From: Tranzscheliella williamsii
Taxonomy: Eukaryota > Basidiomycota > Ustilaginomycetes > Ustilaginales > Ustilaginaceae
DNA: 64,000 bases
Assembly (NCBI GenBank): GCA_023212725.1
Contig: JALBYF010000039.1
Coordinates: 115,947-179,946, forward strand
Direction: 5' to 3'
Below the pieces are notes generated by a model. The model was not told where the DNA came from, ran no database searches, and saw only the letters and a list, made by a program, of their open reading frames with translations. Every line of letters begins with the position of its first letter. Position 1 is the first letter of the stretch. The position numbers and the translations under genes are program-made. Shown here piece after piece: positions 30,157-39,550 of the stretch.

Positions 30157-30811
30157 CTAGTGGATGCGCAGATTAAGAGCAGACCGGGACAAAGCCGCGA
30201 ACTCTTCCATAGGCGCGATCAGCGTCTTGAAGTCCGGAGCAATCTCCTTTAGAGCGTCTCGGTTCTCTCGCAGTTTGACGACGATCTGTTCGAACCTCCT
30301 TTTGTACAGGTCCAAGACGCGAGAATCCTGCTGGGAGATGATGCTGGGGTGAAGTGGGGCCCGAACCAGTTTGTCAACACGTTCAGCTAGTGTTCCCAGC
30401 GTTTCCCGCACTTGTGCGTTGGCGGTTGAGGCGGGTGGACGACCACGTCAGTAAAGACCCGGTCCGTTATGAGTAAGCGCGGGTCATGCTTGGCTCACCG
30501 TGCTCAGCGGGCATGGACAGAGGGTCCAAATCGGCATCCAAGTCTGGTCCGAAATGGTTACCGTAGTAGTCCGAGTCGAGAAGCCTCAAGCCGTTCGGAG
30601 CAGGTTCTGATAGTTTGCCCACTGTGGCTTGGTACCCCGATCTGTACAGGTCATCGCGCCGGGCTTCATCGATCACTTGTAGTCTCCCCTGGTCCGCAGC
30701 GGCCGTGCCTGCAGCGGACGCTTGCCAGGCAGGACCGTCTGCAGCAATAACCAACGCAAAGAGCAGGGAGAAGAAAAGGAGAAACAGCGGAGCTAGGCGG
30801 TACAGGAACAT
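30157..30811 (-). CDS. Secreted-protein family member 5 (candidate effector)
   Basis: Exons 30811-30499 and 30410-30157 give 188 aa. The 88-nt intron has a GTGAGC donor and a GCACAAG acceptor, in phase 1, with a CTGAC branch point further upstream. The signal peptide (about 1-24) contains YRLAPLFLLFF, clearly related to genes 3 and 4. The first exon encodes an Asp-rich variable segment. The second exon starts VRETLGTLAERV, then RAPLHPSII (30347-30358) and a long charged helix ending in LRIH. No Cys in the mature form. Divergent from the tRNase Z gene, so it is the upstream end of the cluster. Confidence 0.76.
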
Positions 30812-31561
30812 TTCTTTCGACCACACCTTCCGAAGTCACAGTAAAGCGATCGAAATCTGTGGCAGTGAGGGAGCGAAAGCTTTTACGAGCAACTCTAGGT
30901 CTTTATACCACCTCCAGCCCTTGAGGAGTACGGGGGCTGAGAAGCCGAAGCAATATGGGATGCGATCGACTGTTCCGCCCTTTTCATCTCACTTCTGCTG
31001 TAGAGCTATGGTGCGCAAGCTGGATAGCTCCTGACTGTATCCATGGGCCGAAGAAACGGGCAGCACGTGACACAGAGATGCCTATTCACCAGAGCACGCA
31101 GGAGCGATCGGATCAAAGCGTTGTGTTAAACATTGGAAGCGAGGCTGTTGCCTCTACAAGATGCCCAGTTGACGATCTGGAGGCACATATGGGGAAATCT
31201 AGGGCTACGGGCAGCGGGCAGCGGCGTCGTTGCATGTCGTTGCATGTCGTCGCATGGAAACACTCAAGCCTCAGCTGTCCACTATGGCTGGCCGGATGGG
31301 AAAAGAACGAGAATAAGAAAATAAAGGAAAACGAAAGAAATTGTGAGCAAAATGTGGGGCATAAATCTTTGTAGAAATGTTGAAATCTCGGGACATGGAA
31401 GTAGAAGAAAGCCGCAGTAGGCAAATCGAGAAGGTCTGGCCGATGGACTGAGCCTTCTTCCCTCTGACTGCAACGGATAGCCTCACCGGCAACCTACTCA
31501 CGGACGGATAGCAAGATGACGGCCTCCCTGTCACCTCTGGCATGATCCCCTGTTGGAACGG
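30812..31561. other. Divergent promoter between secreted-protein gene 5 and tRNase Z gene
   Basis: No gene supported. It contains the TATA box of gene 5 at 30901-30909 and an A-rich stretch near 31310-31340. Confidence 0.5.
30901..30909 (-). promoter_or_regulatory. TATA box of secreted-protein gene 5
   Basis: GGTATAAAG on the minus strand lies 90-98 nt before the ATG at 30811. Confidence 0.6.
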
Positions 31562-34500
31562 ATGTCATTACTACAACCTACGCTTACATTGGCCCATAGG
31601 TTGACACCTCTAGCATCCCCTTTCGTTTCCTTACTCGCTGGACTGCGGCTCCAGTGGCGACCAGCGTCAACCTCGGCGCGCTCCAACGCTCCGCCTCAGC
31701 CCAAGCAGGGCAGCAGAAGAATGCTTGCCGATCTGCGTATTCTCCACGTTCCTTCGTCCGATGCCAACACGCTCCCACCTGTCATCCTCCAGGTCGGCGC
31801 AGACAGGTATCTCTTCAATGCTGGCGAAGGAACTTCGCGATCCTCGACGCAGCGCAAAGCTAACCTGAGCAAGGTGGCCGGCATCTTTGTGCCGCGAGTA
31901 GGATGGGAGGCCATCGGGGGCCTGCCAGGTGTGCTCATGTCTATGGCCGACGGGCAGCGAACCGAACAGGCTGTCTATGGTCCGCCAGGCCTCAGCTATG
32001 CTTTAGCTACCATGCGCACCTATGCCAAGCGCGACATCATGAAGCTAAGTGTCAATGAGATTGCACTTGCCGCCTCCGCTTCCTCATCCTCCTCCACCGC
32101 AGGCCCAAGCAACGTCGACGGAAGCAGTAACGACCATGGTAACGGACCCGTCTACCAGGATGGCAACCTGGCTGTCCGCGCTGTCATCCTCTTACCCTGC
32201 GGCTCAGCAATGCGCATGCCCAAGAGGGCCAAGCTCGACTCCATCCTGCCCAGTCCACCGGACGTAACAACGTTGAAAAAAGTGGATCAGATGTGGCAGC
32301 AACCCAACTTCAACCCGTCTATTCTACAAGGCAAAGAAGCTCAAGCTTGGATTCATATCGTTTCGCACGCCATGTTCAACGATAGCCTGCTCCAAAAGCG
32401 CGCCAATGCTTCTCAGATGGGTGCAGAGCCCAGCGAAGGGCTGGAGCTCGACACGGAGACCGATCAGGGCGTTTCTACCGTCGATGCCGCCTCGGCCGAG
32501 CCTGCAAATGGCCAGACGAGCCGCCATGCTCCCTTCTTTCGACCGCCTCTCTCTCCTGCCTTTGTTACCAAGCTGCTGCCATCGCCAGCACAAGATCACA
32601 TATACCGCTCCGCAGATCGGTCGGATCCAGCAGAGGGGGGCCAGGCGCCAGTGCTCGCTTTCATCTGCGAGGCTCATCCACAACGCGGCAAGTTCGATCC
32701 GCTCAAGGCCATGGATGCTGGCGTCGCTCCCGGCCCCTCGTTTGCTGCCTTGACCAAAGGTGAAGACATCGCAGTTCGACGTCCTCGCTGCTGGCCTACC
32801 ATGAACGCCGCCGACCGGAAGAAGTGGTTCCAGACTCGCAGAGGGGGGCAAAGTCGAGCTGGCGCATCCGCCAATGGCAGGTCGAAAAGCAAGGGCCACG
32901 CCCCACCAACCTCTACGCCGGCGTCGTGGGACGATCTGGAGGAAGTGCAGGTCAAGTCTCAGGACGTTATGGGTTCTGACCGTGCTGGCGCGGTAATCTT
33001 TCATGTTTATTTGCCTTCGGTCGAGTACATTGAGGATCTGGTGAGCAGTGCCACCGCCGCCGCTTTCAGCCCATATACGCAGGCTAGCAACAAGGATAAA
33101 GACGCCGACCAGGCGCGTACGCCCCACGTCATCGTCCATACTGCCCCTACCGAGGTATTGCAGGACCAGCGCTACCAGGACTGGATGCGGCTGTTTGGCC
33201 CCGACTGCCACCACCTCATCGCCAATCGTGATGTTTGCACCAACAAGCTCATGTATCCCTCCAGCGCCACGATTCCGCTTCGCCTCTCGGTTCTCGATCC
33301 GGTGATATTCAAGGTACCCCAGTACCAGCTCAAGCCACGCATCGACCTAGCAGACCTTTTCCAGACGCCCAGCGACGGCGGCTTCCCGCTCAAAGTGGCA
33401 GCGGCGCATGCAGATCAGTATGTCCAGCTGCATCCGCGTGGCGAGCCAAAGAGGCATGACTCGGGCGCACCCGAGTTTGACTGGCCGGTCGACTCGGACG
33501 AGGCACGCAGCTTCGCTGCCTTCCAGCTGCTCTCGCCCGGCGAAGAGCAGAGCGAGGAGCAGCTGCAGCAAGTCGCCAAAGCCCACGCCAACAACTTCAA
33601 GAAGAACAAACCTAACAGGACACGGCTCGGGAATGCTGACGCCGAGGCTAGGGCTGACTCGGGCGATCCTCTGTTAGCAGGCGCCAAACATGTGCGGCTG
33701 CAGGAGGCGAGGAAGCAGGCCTGGCAAGCATATCTGGACATTGTCGAGCAGAGCAAGGCCAGCGCCAGCGTCGATGGCAGCGCAGTGGTCCGCTCCGATG
33801 AGGATGTGCTGGTCACGACGCTGGGCACGGGCTCGGCATCGCCCAGCAAGTACCGTAACGTCATCTCTACGCTGATCCAGACACCTCGGTCGGGCAACAT
33901 CCTGCTGGATGCGGGCGAGTCGACGTACGGCCTGTTGCGGCGCAAGTTTGGATGCCGCCGCGACGGGACCGCTGACCAAGCGGGCGCGGCTAGGCATCAG
34001 GACGTGGACGAGATCCTGGCCGATCTGCGCATCCTCTTCATCAGCCACATCCACGCCGACCACCATATCGGCCTGATCCGGCTGCTCTTGGAGCGGCGCA
34101 AGCTGGCGCCCCGGCCCAAGCAGCCGCTCTACCTGATCGGCACCGGCTTTGTGCATAACTACCTGCAAGAGTACGAGAAGCTGGAGAAGCTGGGCCTCAA
34201 CGAAGACGTGATCCTGCTGCTCAACGACCATCTGGACTACCGCAGCGGGGTGGATCCGCTGGCGTCTGCAGTGGATGTCGAGGCGGAGGGCAAAGCGAGG
34301 ACATTGTCTGGATTTGTCCAGCGGCAGCGAGCGGAGCATCTGGGACACGTGCGGGCGCTGCAGGCGCAAACGGGGCTCGCGCACGTCCACACCGCGCGCG
34401 TTGTCCACCGGGGGTCGCACTGTTTCGGGCTGGTGCTGCGGCACGGGAGCGGCGAGTGGTCGGTGGCCTACTCGGGGGACACGCGGCGGGCGCCGGAGCT

Positions 34501-35267
34501 GATTGCGGCGGGGCGCGGATGCGGGCTGCTGATTCACGAGGCGACGCTCGAGGATGCGCAGGCCGAAATGGCGGTCCACAAGGGGCATTCGACGTTTGGC
34601 GAGGCGGTCGCGGTCGCGTGCGAGATGGGCGCCCGCGCTCTTCTGCTCACTCACTTTTCGCAGCGGTATCCCAAGATGGCGCGCTCGGCGCTCTTCGCTG
34701 GCGCAGGCGCAGCGCCTCCCATCGCGCTCGCCTTCGACATGGTCACCTACCCGCTCAGCCAGTTCGCACGCATCCAGCGCTACACCCCCGCCCTCGAGGC
34801 CCTCTTCGCCGCCGATGCCGAAGCCGATGCAGACCCAGATGCAGACGCAGATACAACCGACCCCGCCCCGCAACCCCCCACCCCTGTTCACACTGGTTAG
34901 TACTACCCCTCCCACTCTGCCCGCGCGCGCGTACGCTAACTTCCCCACAGCCGCCCTCCGCAAAGCCTTCCGCCCCTCCGACTGGCGCTACCTCGCCCTC
35001 ACCCTCTCCACCCCCGCCCCCCGCGCCTACATCACCGCCCTCATCCGCGCAGCTCCCCTCCCCACCCTCGGCCTCGTCGCCGCAGCCTTCCCCGTCGACA
35101 TCCTCACAACCACTCCCCACGTCCTCCTCCGCACCCCGGCCCCCCACGCCACCGCCCTCGCCACCGCCCTCGCTGCCCTCCCCACCCCCACCCTCCACAA
35201 CCATCCCCTGAAAATCAGCGTCCTCGGCCCCGCCACCTCGCTCCAAACGCTCCAGTCCCTCCTCTAG
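31562..35267 (+). CDS. TRZ1: Long-form tRNase Z with C-terminal Rpp14/Pop8-like domain
   Basis: Exons 31562-34895 and 34951-35267 give 1216 aa. The 55-nt intron has a GTTAGT donor, a GCTAAC branch and a CCCACAG acceptor. tRNase Z cuts the 3' trailer from pre-tRNAs. The N-terminal inactive half starts LADLRILHVPS. The catalytic half has LVTTLGTGSASPSKYRN and the zinc motif SHIHADHH (about 828-835), then AYSGDTR, LIHEATL and LTHFSQRYPK. An Arg/Ser-rich N-terminus suggests a mitochondrial form; Met at residue 54 could start a nuclear form. Unspliced, the protein stops at TAG (34898-34900) inside the donor. The second exon encodes about 105 residues with GLVAAAFPVDIL, VLLR and LKISVLGPA, a pattern like Rpp14/Pop8 of RNase P/MRP; this part is inference. 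Confidence 0.85.
34896..34950 (+). other. Intron whose donor overlaps the tRNase Z stop codon
   Basis: GGTTAGTAC contains both the donor (GTTAGT) and, in frame, the stop codon TAG. The branch GCTAAC and acceptor CCCACAG are strong. Splicing gives the fused protein; retention gives a normal tRNase Z ending in HTG. Confidence 0.7.
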
Positions 35268-35522
35268 CTTCCCCAAAAGCACTCGGTGCCCACCCATTAT
35301 AGATCCTCGCTTCGAAATCGACCTGCGATAGCACCATGCATAGCTGCGCTCCGACAGAACACTGACGGACAGGTGGAAGCACAGTGGAGAGATAAGCTGA
35401 TTAGTGTGTGGACAAGGACGGGCTGGTATATGTACAGAAATGGCTGCGCAGAAAATCCCGTTGAATGGCCGTGAATGGAAGAGACAGAGGGGAGAGCCTG
35501 GATGGAAAAGGCGGGGTTGAGG

Positions 35523-36707
35523 CTAGAGACTGGTGCCAAAGACGTAGTCCCAGACCTTGGAGGTGACGCCAAAGCCGAGCTCAAAGTTCTTGTAGTGGTG
35601 TTCGAGATGGTACTGCTTCATCTTCTTCATGTAGGTGGGGAGGCGGGTGTGGTGGAGGGCGTAGTGCATGCAGTCGTAAACGACGTACATGCTGAAAGAG
35701 CCCGAAATGATGCCGTTGGCGATGGCGGTGGGGAAGAGCACGTGGGCGAGCTGGGTGAAGGGGTAGCTGAGGGCGGTAAACATGATGGGAGGCATAACGA
35801 GCCGGAGGCGATCCATGGGCAGATAGTGGTGCACACCGTGGAGGAGGAAGTGGACCATGAGGAAGAAGGGGCGGTCGGGGAGGACGTCGTCGATGTGGAA
35901 GAGGAAACGATGCAGGGTGTACTCGAGCAGGGTCCAGATGACCACGCCAATGGCCCAGCAGATGGCGGTCTGGGTAAGGGCGATGGACCAGACGGAAGAG
36001 TCAAACGCGACGGGCTTAGCGGCCGAGTGGTACCAGGTGGAGCCGTTGAGGGGTGTGCGGGCGAGCTGGGAGGCGAACTGGGTGGCGGAGCGGAAGAAGA
36101 TGGCGGCGGCGATGGGTACCCAGATCATGGGGACGACATACCAAGGGGTACGTGTAAAGACTTCGAGATAGTCCTGGTTGAAGAAACGGGCAGGCTCCTT
36201 CATATGACGAGGCGAGTGGACCTGCTCCAGGTAAAAGTCTTTGGAGAAATTGCAGTTCCACATCTGCGGCATCAGAGGCTTGTTGAGGTCGAGGAACTTG
36301 TGCGCCTTAAAGTCGTTGTTAAAGTCGGTCTCTTCGGGATGGAAGTCGGCGGTGATGACAATGGCGTCGTCCTTGCCAGAGTATCCGCCATGGGATGCAC
36401 GCTCAGTCAAGGCGTCGGTCTCTGCCTGTGTGGTGGGCAAGCGACCGATGAGGTATTCTTCGAGCAGCTCGTAGGCCGAGTCCGAGTGGGAGTGCTCTTC
36501 CGGGTCGTCCATGATGGCGCCCATGTCCTTGCCGGCATAGCGCATGATGAGGTCGTCTCCGCCAGGATGGTCCTGGACAAACTCGGAGACATTGTAGACC
36601 CTGGCCTGGTGGATGACCCAGCAATCGTCGATGGTGTTGTGCTGCGCCACATCGGATACAGAGAAGAGCTGCATCTGAGGCTTGGCTGGAGCCGCTGTAG
36701 CCGCCAT
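35523..36707 (-). CDS. SCS7: Sphingolipid alpha-hydroxylase Scs7 (fatty acid 2-hydroxylase)
   Basis: The 394-aa protein joins an N-terminal cytochrome b5 domain (about 14-90, heme-binding HPGG at 47-50) to a C-terminal fatty acid hydroxylase membrane domain. The latter contains four His-rich motifs (HRFLFH, HGVHH, HYALHH, HLEHH) that hold the di-metal centre. It hydroxylates the very-long-chain fatty acid of ceramide in the ER. Four or so membrane segments lie at about 200-225, 245-265 and 315-350. Length and order match yeast Scs7. Intronless, divergent from Mmm1 with about 0.8 kb between starts, and tail-to-tail with the tRNase Z gene. Confidence 0.96.
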   Translation of the reverse strand: MAATAAPAKPQMQLFSVSDVAQHNTIDDCWVIHQARVYNVSEFVQDHPGGDDLIMRYAGKDMGAIMDDPEEHSHSDSAYELLEEYLIGRLPTTQAETDALTERASHGGYSGKDDAIVITADFHPEETDFNNDFKAHKFLDLNKPLMPQMWNCNFSKDFYLEQVHSPRHMKEPARFFNQDYLEVFTRTPWYVVPMIWVPIAAAIFFRSATQFASQLARTPLNGSTWYHSAAKPVAFDSSVWSIALTQTAICWAIGVVIWTLLEYTLHRFLFHIDDVLPDRPFFLMVHFLLHGVHHYLPMDRLRLVMPPIMFTALSYPFTQLAHVLFPTAIANGIISGSFSMYVVYDCMHYALHHTRLPTYMKKMKQYHLEHHYKNFELGFGVTSKVWDYVFGTSL

Positions 36708-37523
36708 GATGATGGAAGGTGAAGGCGAGATGGACGGATAGAAAGGAGGGTGACGTGGGGTGGAGCGCTGTGGAAGGAGGGGTAAGAGGAGTAGATGTGG
36801 TGAATGGGAGCTGAGTTACGCTTCTCGCAGGCTTGTCTACGTTATATGGCATGTGCTCTTCACGCCACACTCCCACTCGCACTGACAGCCGTCGAAATTG
36901 TGAATTCTCGGCGCTGCCAGCCCGAATTCCAGCGATAAAGGCCGTGTTGCTTTTGCTGGCTTGCTAACCCTTGCTCAATAGCCTATGGCAAATTTCCTAG
37001 ACATGTGGAACGAAACCCTGCTTCCGTGGCCGCCGAATCAGCTCCAGATCAACACCCTCACGCCACTCTACTAATCAATTCCCGTATTCACGCTCGCAAC
37101 ACGCGAAACGTAGTCGCTGCTATTTGAACACACAGGACGAAACACAAAAATATAGAAAGTAATAGCCCTTTGCCACTTGTGTGTTTGTATTCGTATTCCA
37201 ACTCTGAACTGCTGCTCGATTATCTGCTTGGAAGGCCGACTCTGCTAATGTTGGCACGCTGGAGCGAGCAGGCCGACTTCCGGTTGGCTGGGATTCTTCT
37301 CGGACGAGACGATGGTCAGGCTGGACTTTGACCAAGTGGAGCTGTAGCCAACGCTGAACTGACCAAAAAATGCGAAAGTAAGAACAGACCAACACCGTCC
37401 TTCAAGGCCAACCTCGATCTCCTCCCTCTCCTCGCCATCGATGCTATCTCCCTAGCCTTCCGTGTAGGCAATCCCTACCGAATTCCTTAGGCGCGCAGAG
37501 GTGTCTAGCTTGCTTTTGCCAAC
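36708..37523. other. Divergent promoter between SCS7 and MMM1
   Basis: No gene supported. It provides upstream regions for both flanking genes. Confidence 0.5.
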
Positions 37524-39335
37524 ATGTCCTCTTGGCAGCAGACCACGTCGCCGTCGGACGTCCGCCTCGTCGACCCTGCCTACCCGTACTTCTCCGCCGC
37601 CGGGGCGCACACACCTCCCTCGCGATGGACTTTTACGCAGGGGTTGGTCGTCGGCCAGGTATCGATGGTCATCATTGCGCTTCTGCTCATCCGCTATGTC
37701 ATCTTTGAAGATTCCGACACCGCTCTGGAAAAGGAACGTCTGATGCGTCTCAAGATCTCCGAACGCCGTTCCAAACGTCATGCCAAAGCCTTGCTCGAAG
37801 ATGCCAGGCGTGCTGCTGCTGCCTCTGGCAGCGGCGCACCTTCCAAGTCGCCCTCCGCTGCGAACAAGAGTTCGTCTGCTGCGTCCAGCGCCCGTGCCAC
37901 CTTTGCCAGCATCCTGGAAAGAACGGGCTACGATATCTCCACTCACCTCCCAGAGAGCGCCGACTGGCTCAACGTCATGTTCGCCCAGGCCATCGCAGGC
38001 TACCGAGAAGATGTGCTTGCCGGAGGTGTTGCCAGCCATCCTGCTTCGCACCTTCACGCACATCCGCGTCATGCGCCCGGTATCCACCTGGACAACGACG
38101 CCGCGCCGACGCCGCCCGACCTCGAGCCCGAGAAGGAACGCACCGCTCGCGACCTTATGGAGGAGATCCTGAACCGCGCCACGTCGTCTTACCTCGACCC
38201 CATCCGCGTCACCGAGGCCGACTTTGGCGATGCTTATCCCATCTTCACCAATGCTCGCGTCCGACCCGCCGACGACACGGGCAGGACGCGCATCGAGATT
38301 GATGTCGACTACTCGGACCAGATCACCCTTGCCATCGATACCAAGCTGCTCATCAACTTCCCCAAGCCCCGTTTCGCCGTTCTGCCCGTCTCGCTGAGCC
38401 TCACCATTGTCCGCTTCTCCGGCACTCTTGCCATCGAGCTCTTCTCCTCCGATCCCAATGCCACCCTCCTGCCCACCGTCCACTCGGCCTCTGCACGCCG
38501 GCCCACGTATCCGCGCGTCACAGCCGCCAACGCTGCCTCCCCGCCGCGGTCGAGGCATCAGCTCCACTTTTCGCTCCATCCTGACTTTGCGCTGGAAGCG
38601 TCTGCCACAAGTCTGCTCGGGTCTCGAGCCAAGCTGCAGGACATCCCCAAGATCGAACAGCTCTTGATATCTCGTCTCCGCGGCTGGATCCTCGATCGGT
38701 TCGTGTGGCCGCGGTACTGGAGCCTGACGCTGCCGAATCTGGTCCCTTCGCCTGCTGCCGCCTCTGCCTCGGCCGGCGGCGCTGCTGGTGCCGCACCGGG
38801 TCAGAATCTCGATCCTGAGCCGGGTCAGATCAAGGTTGAGACGGGTGTTGAGCGGCGCGGTGACTCGGTCATCGAGCCCGGCCATACCGAGTCGGTGCGG
38901 CAGGAGATGCAGCATGGGCAGCAGCGGCGGACTGGGCTTCACGGTTCGGACTCTGCGTCGCGGTCGCACGCGGCGGCTGGTGTTGGCGAGTCGGGTCGGT
39001 CCTCGCGCGGGGCTCCCGCGGCCGGGGCAGCGTCGTTGCTGCCGGGCGTGGCGAGCGTCGAGGCCTGGCGCGCCCACACCGCCGGCGCCCACCACCACCC
39101 GCTCGCAGCTCTCCAGCGCAGCAACAGCGCCAACAGCCCCGGCATCCGCCCTCCCCTCCACGGCAGCCTCAGCGGCTCGGACTCCGTCCTGGACACGCCC
39201 CTCCCCGGCAGCTTCCGCAGCTCGGCCGCTCCTCCCGCACCCAAACCCCGGCACCCCTCCCCCGCTCCCTCCCCACTCCCCCCCGCCGACACCTCCGATC
39301 CCCGGCTCCGCAACCGGCCAGCTTACACACACTAG
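37524..39335 (+). CDS. MMM1: ERMES subunit Mmm1 (SMP domain)
   Basis: The 603-aa protein starts with a short Ser/Pro-rich luminal segment, then FTQGLVVGQVSMVIIALLLIRYVIF (about 38-62), the characteristic Mmm1 ER membrane anchor. The SMP lipid-binding domain follows (about 130-415, beginning SADWLNVMFAQAIAGYREDV, ending RFVWPRYWSLTLPNLVP). The C-terminal 170 residues are Ser/Ala/Gly-rich and disordered, longer than in yeast. Mmm1 is the ER anchor of the ER-mitochondria encounter structure and transfers phospholipids with Mdm12, Mdm34 and Mdm10. Another ATG is not present upstream in frame. Intronless. Confidence 0.95.
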   Translation: MSSWQQTTSPSDVRLVDPAYPYFSAAGAHTPPSRWTFTQGLVVGQVSMVIIALLLIRYVIFEDSDTALEKERLMRLKISERRSKRHAKALLEDARRAAAASGSGAPSKSPSAANKSSSAASSARATFASILERTGYDISTHLPESADWLNVMFAQAIAGYREDVLAGGVASHPASHLHAHPRHAPGIHLDNDAAPTPPDLEPEKERTARDLMEEILNRATSSYLDPIRVTEADFGDAYPIFTNARVRPADDTGRTRIEIDVDYSDQITLAIDTKLLINFPKPRFAVLPVSLSLTIVRFSGTLAIELFSSDPNATLLPTVHSASARRPTYPRVTAANAASPPRSRHQLHFSLHPDFALEASATSLLGSRAKLQDIPKIEQLLISRLRGWILDRFVWPRYWSLTLPNLVPSPAAASASAGGAAGAAPGQNLDPEPGQIKVETGVERRGDSVIEPGHTESVRQEMQHGQQRRTGLHGSDSASRSHAAAGVGESGRSSRGAPAAGAASLLPGVASVEAWRAHTAGAHHHPLAALQRSNSANSPGIRPPLHGSLSGSDSVLDTPLPGSFRSSAAPPAPKPRHPSPAPSPLPPADTSDPRLRNRPAYTH

Positions 39336-39550
39336 TCGCATCCCCGCCGCCCCGCCTCCAGCACCATTTCAGAGACCTGTGTGCACGTGCCCGTGCATGC
39401 ATACATACCCACACGCCAAATACCAGCGAATAGCAGCAATGACAGAGAGCGTGATGCAAGCGAAATACACAGTACGGGTAGGAAAGAGCGTGGAGCGGGA
39501 GTAGGGCAAACAGGGGGGTAACCGTATACGGAAGCGGGGGGAGGGGCGAG

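Noticed and set aside
33674..34963. 429-codon minus-strand frame
   Set aside because: Antisense to the tRNase Z catalytic half.
35475..36722. 415-codon plus-strand frame
   Set aside because: Antisense to SCS7, whose cytochrome b5 and His motifs are unambiguous.
37452..39341. 629-codon minus-strand frame
   Set aside because: Antisense to MMM1.
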